From Gammaproteobacteria bacterium (GTDB taxonomy: Bacteria; Pseudomonadota; Gammaproteobacteria; Nevskiales; Nevskiaceae), in assembly GCA_022599775.1 (NCBI GenBank), contig JAHZLQ010000029.1, positions 1 through 56,835 of the forward strand: a DNA stretch of 56,835 nt, written 5' to 3'. This document shows, one piece after another, positions 52,913-56,835 of this stretch. Under the pieces are notes generated by a model. That model was not told the origin of the DNA, searched no databases, and worked only from the letters and a program-made list of their open reading frames with translations. Within the stretch, counting starts at the first letter, position 1. Each line of letters begins with the position of its first letter. A program made the position numbers and the translations under genes.

Positions 52913-53232
52913 GGCTTCGCGAAATGCAGATTTCTGCATTCGCGACAGGGATGGCCTCGGCAAAGGGAATTGCATGAATGGCTCAGGGGGAGCGCTGGCT
53001 CCGCGACATAGGCTTGATCCGGCCGGCTGGCGGCGCGCCAACGAGGCGCTCAGGCCCCGACGTGGCGCCGCGCCGATCATGGCCGCGGCAAAAGTGCCGG
53101 CCGGCCGGCTCGCGCCAAGCGCCGCAGCCCCATCTTTCCAAGCTCAACACCGGTGTTCATTTCACCGCAATCACACGGGCAGCGAGTCCGGATATCAACC
53201 GTTACAAACGAGACTGCAGGGAGTCCGACAAC

Positions 53233-54120
53233 ATGTCTAAGAATCACCCGATACTGGTCGCAATGGTAGCGACGTCCTTACTTTCGCTGGGCGCCTGTTC
53301 CTACGGGCCCTCACCGACATCCGGTCTGCGCAAGCCGATCTACACCACTCCGGCGCCGCCACCTGCGCCCCCCAAGCCGGCACCCGCGCCGGCGCCGCCT
53401 CCCCCGCCGCCGCCCGTGTGTGAAGCCGGCACCATGTCCGGCTGCGATGTCGGCGACAAGATCGTACTGCGTGGTGTGAATTTCGACTTCGACAAGGACA
53501 GCCTGACGATCAATGCCAAGACCATCCTCGACGACGTCGCAGCCGCGCTCAAGAAGCGCTCCGACATCGAGGTGGAGATCGCCGGTCATACCGATTCCAT
53601 GGGTTCCGACAGCTATAACCAGAGTCTGTCCGACCGCCGCGCCCAATCGGTACGCGCCTATCTGATCTCCATGGGCATCGCGGCAAGCCGTATGACCAGT
53701 GTCGGCTACGGCGAATCGCGTCCGGTGGCGTCGAACGACAGCGAGGATGGCCGCGCCGAGAACCGCCGCGTCGAACTGGAGATCCTGCGCTCCAATGGCG
53801 GCATGACCATGTCCAGCAGCCCCGCACCGATGGCCGCGGCTCCGGCGCCGACGAAGGCCGCGCCGGCCGCAGCCAGCGGTTCGGCTGCGGTCACGATCGC
53901 GGACTTCGCGTTCTCGCCGGAGGACCTGACGGTCGCCTCCGGCACCACCGTGACCTGGACCAATGAAGACGGCTCCAATCACTTCGTCACGTTCAGCGAT
54001 CAGGGCAGCGACCGCCTGCGCGAAGGAGCGACCTACAGTCGCACCTTCAGCAACGCCGGCGAGTACAGCTATGCCTGCTCGATTCACCCGTCGATGACCG
54101 GAACCGTGATGGTGCAGTAG
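53233..54120 (+). CDS. OmpA-domain lipoprotein fused to a cupredoxin domain
   Basis: 295 residues. Lipobox LLSLGAC near the N-terminus, a Pro/Ala-rich linker (about 38-60), an OmpA peptidoglycan-binding domain (about 65-180; VNFDFDKDSL, AGHTDSMGSDSYNQSLSDRRA, GYGESRPV), a second Ala/Pro linker and a C-terminal type 1 copper domain (about 215-295). Copper ligands are visible: H250 in SNHF, C282, H285 and M288 in the YACSIHPSM stretch. The mature protein would be an outer-membrane lipoprotein bound to peptidoglycan and carrying a blue copper centre. GGGAG precedes the ATG by nine bases. Confidence 0.88.
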   Translation: MSKNHPILVAMVATSLLSLGACSYGPSPTSGLRKPIYTTPAPPPAPPKPAPAPAPPPPPPPVCEAGTMSGCDVGDKIVLRGVNFDFDKDSLTINAKTILDDVAAALKKRSDIEVEIAGHTDSMGSDSYNQSLSDRRAQSVRAYLISMGIAASRMTSVGYGESRPVASNDSEDGRAENRRVELEILRSNGGMTMSSSPAPMAAAPAPTKAAPAAASGSAAVTIADFAFSPEDLTVASGTTVTWTNEDGSNHFVTFSDQGSDRLREGATYSRTFSNAGEYSYACSIHPSMTGTVMVQ

Positions 54121-54173
54121 CACCTGCGGCTTCCATCAATCGACTGACCCAGTCTAGCGTTGCGCCCCCCTTC

Positions 54174-54202
54174 CCCCGCCGGTTCGCTGGCGGGGTTTTT
54201 TT
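54174..54202 (+). terminator. Intrinsic terminator after the OmpA-cupredoxin gene
   Basis: Stem CCCCGCC (54174-54180) with GGCGGGG (54189-54195), an eight-base loop and seven T. It separates the OmpA gene from nasT. Confidence 0.88.
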
Positions 54203-54304
54203 GCTTCGGCCCGGGCGCGGGCTCGGACCGGTATTGCCAGCCCGTTACGTCCCGTGCATCCGCTGCACGGACGAGTCGCGGAACTCATCAATCGGGGAAT
54301 GACG

Positions 54305-55051
54305 ATGACGGCACCAACACTCAAGCGCCACGGCGTGATCGCCGTGCGTACTCGTGGGTCCAACACTCTGCAGCACCAAGATAGTTCAGCCGACGGCGCC
54401 ATGCCCCGCCCAAGGGCACAAACCTTGCAGCGCCCTCAGCGCAACGACTCCACGCCCGCCTTTGAGCCAGCCAACACACCTATGCGCGTAATGCTCGTGG
54501 ACGACGACCATGATCGACTGAGGCTGCTGCGCGAAGCACTCGTCGGCAGCGGCAACGAGGTCGTCGCCGAACTCGCGACCAGCAGCGACCTGCTGACGGC
54601 AGTCAACCGGCACCAACCGGACGTCGTGCTGATCGATGTCGATGCCCCGAGCCGTGACACGCTCGAATCGCTCGGCCAGATCGCACGCGATCGACCGCGT
54701 CCGATCGTGCTGTTCGCCGCCAACAGCGACGCTGAAACCATCCGTCGCGCGATGCGTGCCGGCGTGTCGGCGTATGTGGTGGACGGAATGTCAGCGTCGC
54801 GTCTGAAATCGGTCATCGACGTGGCGATCGCGCGCTTTCACGAACATCAGGCGCTGAAGCGCGAACTCGAGGACACCAAGACCCGACTCGCCGATCGGCG
54901 CGACATCGATCGCGCCAAAGGCGTACTGATGCAACGCCGTGGGCTTTCGGAAAACGATGCCTACGAGCTGCTGAGACGAATGGCGATGGACCGCAATCTC
55001 AAACTCGGAGACGCCGCGCGTGCCTTGCTGGCCGCGGCGGACCTCATCTAA
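54305..55051 (+). CDS. nasT: NasT-like ANTAR-domain antiterminator
   Basis: 248 residues from ATG 54305 (GGGGA six bases upstream); ATG 54482 is the usual NasT-like start MRVMLVDDDHDRL. The receiver-like domain keeps the phosphorylation-site Asp (LIDVD) but has the NasT-typical YVVDGMSAS in place of the Lys loop. A coiled-coil (ALKRELEDTKTRLADRR) leads to the ANTAR domain DIDRAKGVLMQRRGLSENDAYELLRRMA. The N-terminal 58 residues before the receiver are polar and of low complexity. It is the natural candidate to bind leaders A, B and C. Confidence 0.9.
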   Translation: MTAPTLKRHGVIAVRTRGSNTLQHQDSSADGAMPRPRAQTLQRPQRNDSTPAFEPANTPMRVMLVDDDHDRLRLLREALVGSGNEVVAELATSSDLLTAVNRHQPDVVLIDVDAPSRDTLESLGQIARDRPRPIVLFAANSDAETIRRAMRAGVSAYVVDGMSASRLKSVIDVAIARFHEHQALKRELEDTKTRLADRRDIDRAKGVLMQRRGLSENDAYELLRRMAMDRNLKLGDAARALLAAADLI

Positions 55052-56235
55052 TGGAACCGTCGATGACCAGCAGGCTGGAAAAGGCCTCCCTCGAACTCGG
55101 CATCATTCCGCTGGTGGATGCGGTGCCGATTGTCGTTGCCCAGGCCAAGGGATTTTTCGAGCGCCACGGGCTCGACGTACGGATCAGTGTCGAAGCCTCC
55201 TGGGCCAGCATTCGCGACAAGGTCGTGGCCGGTGTGCTCGACGGTGCGCAGATGCTGGCGCCGATGCCACTGGCCGCCACACTGGGCGTGGATGGCATCG
55301 GCACACCGATGGTCACCGCGCTGTCGCTCAATCTCAATGGCAATTCGATCGCGGTCTCCAACGAGCTCTACAGTCAGATGGCGCTGGAGCAAACCGAGCC
55401 CGCAGCCGTCGGCACCGCGCTGCGCGAACTGCTGCAACGCGACCGTGTGGAAGGCCGCAAGCCGCGTGTGTTTGCGCATGTATTCCCGTTCTCGGCGCAT
55501 CACTACGAACTGCGCTACTGGCTGGCCGCCTGTGGCATCGACCCCGACCGGGATCTGCGGCTGGAAGTGATCCCGCCTCCACAAATGGTTCAGCATCTGC
55601 GCGACGGACGCATCGACGGGTTCTGCGTGGGTGCGCCCTGGGGCGCAGTGGCCGAAAGCGCCGGCGTCGGCCGACGCATCGTCAGCAGCTACCAGATCTG
55701 GAACAACAGTCCCGAGAAGGTGCTGGGCGTGACGCGCGACTGGGCCGCCCGCCACCCGAACAGCCATGTCGCGCTGATCGCCGCGCTGATCGAAACCAAC
55801 CGCTGGCTCGACGTCCCCGAAAACCGCGGCGAGGCCGCGCGTGTGCTGATCGAAAGCGGCGTGCTGGATTCACCGGAGCCGACGATCCGCGAAGCCCTGG
55901 GCGTACCCGATGCCGACAGCGCGCTGTTCAGCCCCGGCCTGGTGTTCTACAACGGCGCCGCCAGTTTCCCCTGGCGTTCGCACGCCGCCTGGTTCATCAA
56001 ACAGATGCAGCGCTGGAATCAGATCGGCGCCGAGATCCAGGCCAGCGACATCGCGGCCCAGGTCTATCTGCCGCAGATCTATCGGCAGGCGGCCGATCTG
56101 GTCGGCGCCAGCTATCCCGGCGCAGATACAAAACCGGAAGGAACGCACAACGGCAGCTGGCCGATGCCGGTGGCACAACAGGCGCTGACCATGGGTCCGG
56201 ACCGCTTCTTCGACGGCGCCACCTTCGAGGTCTGA
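55051..56235 (+). CDS. nasS: NasS-like nitrate sensor (NrtA/CmpA family)
   Basis: 394 residues without signal peptide, so cytoplasmic, as expected for NasS rather than a transport binding protein. Family segments: LVDAVPIVVAQAKGFFERHGLDV, WASIRDKVVAGVLDGAQMLAPMPLAATLG, GRIDGFCVGAPWGAVAE and late NGSWPMPVAQQALTMG. In the studied systems ligand-free NasS sequesters NasT and nitrate or nitrite releases it. The ATG overlaps the nasT stop (TAATG). Confidence 0.92.
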   Translation: MEPSMTSRLEKASLELGIIPLVDAVPIVVAQAKGFFERHGLDVRISVEASWASIRDKVVAGVLDGAQMLAPMPLAATLGVDGIGTPMVTALSLNLNGNSIAVSNELYSQMALEQTEPAAVGTALRELLQRDRVEGRKPRVFAHVFPFSAHHYELRYWLAACGIDPDRDLRLEVIPPPQMVQHLRDGRIDGFCVGAPWGAVAESAGVGRRIVSSYQIWNNSPEKVLGVTRDWAARHPNSHVALIAALIETNRWLDVPENRGEAARVLIESGVLDSPEPTIREALGVPDADSALFSPGLVFYNGAASFPWRSHAAWFIKQMQRWNQIGAEIQASDIAAQVYLPQIYRQAADLVGASYPGADTKPEGTHNGSWPMPVAQQALTMGPDRFFDGATFEV

Positions 56236-56299
56236 AAACAGTCACGGTTCTTGGATACAACTTCCAGCCCGCCTCACCAAACGCAGGAGCAACGCCCGC

Positions 56300-56698
56300 A
56301 TGACCCCGGCCCAGATCACCTTGGTACGCGACACCTGGGAACAGGTGCTGCCGATCTCGGATTCCGCCGCGAGCCTGTTTTACGGAAAACTGTTCGAACT
56401 CGACCCGGAGCTGCGCAAGCTGTTCAAAGCAGACATGCAGACCCAGGGACGCAAGCTGATGGCGATGATCGACACCGCGGTTCGTGGTCTGGGGCGCGTC
56501 GAAATTCTGCGCCCCGCGCTGCTGGACCTGGGGCGGCGCCATACCGGCTACGGCGTGCGCCCGGACGACTACGCGACCGTGGCCGTGGCTCTGCTGTGGG
56601 CCCTGGAACAGGGCTTGGGCGAGGCCTTCACCAGCGAAGTCCGTCAAGCCTGGACCGAGGTCTACATGATTCTGGCCACGACCATGCAATCCGGCTAG
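56300..56698 (+). CDS. Single-domain globin (Vgb/Hmp globin type)
   Basis: 132 residues, a full 3-on-3 globin without a reductase domain. The proximal His lies in LGRRHTGYGV; DMQTQGRKLM supplies the E-helix Gln; LYGK-like LFYGKLFELDPELRKLFK is the B-to-CD region. GGAG precedes the ATG. It follows nasS by 64 bases and may belong to its transcript, which would link it to nitrogen-oxide handling (inference). Confidence 0.9.
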   Translation: MTPAQITLVRDTWEQVLPISDSAASLFYGKLFELDPELRKLFKADMQTQGRKLMAMIDTAVRGLGRVEILRPALLDLGRRHTGYGVRPDDYATVAVALLWALEQGLGEAFTSEVRQAWTEVYMILATTMQSG

Positions 56699-56699
56699 C

Positions 56700-56835
56700 A
56701 GTCTGTCGGACTTTCGCCTTGCCCCGCGGTCTTGATTCCGGCGTAGATATTGCATCATAAGCCGTTGATGCAATGGAGATTTAGGGGTCCTGATGGCGAC
56801 GAAGTTCATACCGGTAGATCGTGACACGGACTTTC
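56700..56835 (+). mobile_element. Left end of an IS1182-like insertion sequence (cut by window end)
   Basis: Immediately after the globin stop the sequence CAGTCTGTCGGACTTTCGCC begins a new compositional block and leads to a transposase start. The left inverted repeat probably lies near 56700-56725. The rest is outside the window. Confidence 0.6.
56793..56835 (+). CDS. IS1182-family transposase, 5' end only
   Basis: Only 14 codons are visible: MATKFIPVDRDTDF. FIPVDRDT is the typical opening of one branch of IS1182-family transposases. AGGGG-type sequence (TTAGGGG) lies upstream of the ATG. Truncated by the window boundary, not by mutation. Confidence 0.65.
   Translation, partial: MATKFIPVDRDTDF

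Larger units (their letters stand above)
52320..53232. other. Divergent regulatory region with leaders B and C
   Basis: More than 900 bases with no gene I can support. Leader B (minus) and leader C (plus) start from sigma-54 promoters about 250 bases apart, back to back. Between them are a 9-bp inverted repeat (52559-52597) and an AT-rich stretch near 52708-52738 that might bend DNA. From 52913 to 53232 the leader of the OmpA gene contains a near-perfect hairpin at about 52916-52944. Confidence 0.55.

Noticed and set aside
1-56835. CRISPR array or prophage
   Set aside because: No regularly spaced direct repeats, cas genes, phage structural genes or integrase were seen.

Overview
The window is GC-rich, densely coded and almost entirely chromosomal in character. 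Gene content (FadE-type acyl-CoA dehydrogenase with GlpD, MetK, UvrD, MscS, a hut pathway, a TonB-dependent receptor, sigma-54 promoters, NasS/NasT) fits a gammaproteobacterium, perhaps of the Nevskiales/Xanthomonadales type. The taxon is an inference from content and codon use, not something read directly.

Layout. 0.2-2.3 kb: AbrB/PIN toxin-antitoxin pair and a CNT nucleoside transporter. 2.4-4.9 kb: LysR regulator divergent from azoreductase and pirin. 4.9-6.9 kb: hutG and hutI (hutH lies far away at 32.3 kb). 7-11.5 kb: membrane C13 (caspase-like) peptidase, then a complete membrane histidine kinase with NarL-type response regulator. 11.6-16.7 kb: TonB-dependent receptor, metK, glycine-zipper lipoprotein. 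16.9-18.5 kb: tRNA-Thr followed by a less GC-rich two-gene PIN module. 18.5-24.5 kb: mscS, alpha/beta hydrolase, fadE, glpD. 24.5-29.2 kb: two membrane kinase paralogues and a second regulator. 29.2-42.7 kb: housekeeping and metabolic genes (sanA, MAPEG, VWA, glycosylase, hutH, aldo/keto reductase, mtfA, uvrD, nuclease, heme oxygenase, GNAT-nitrilase fusion, glycosyltransferase). 42.8-56.7 kb: an envelope/redox region ending in NasT, NasS and a globin. The window closes inside the start of an IS1182-like transposase.

The most interesting signal is in the last 11 kb. Three transcription units (DUF3034 protein plus exported truncated globin; a four-gene TPR/lipoprotein operon; an OmpA-cupredoxin lipoprotein) each begin with the same arrangement: a sigma-54 promoter TGGCAC-N5-TTGC, then a leader with hexanucleotide-loop hairpins carrying A at loop position 1 and G at position 4 (the ANTAR target signature), then an intrinsic terminator with 8-9 U. 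The second ANTAR hairpin shares bases with the 5' arm of the terminator, so the two cannot form together. The gene for an ANTAR protein (NasT) and its sensor partner (NasS) lie next to these units, and no nitrate-assimilation gene is present. This predicts a local sigma-54 plus NasS/NasT antitermination regulon dedicated to envelope and redox proteins.

A second unusual system is the kinase pair at 24.5-28.5 kb. The first protein keeps the phosphoacceptor histidine box but stops before the ATPase domain. The second keeps the ATPase domain but has Arg in place of the histidine. They are translationally adjacent and precede a response regulator. Together they look like a split histidine kinase derived from the complete paralogue at 8.7 kb.
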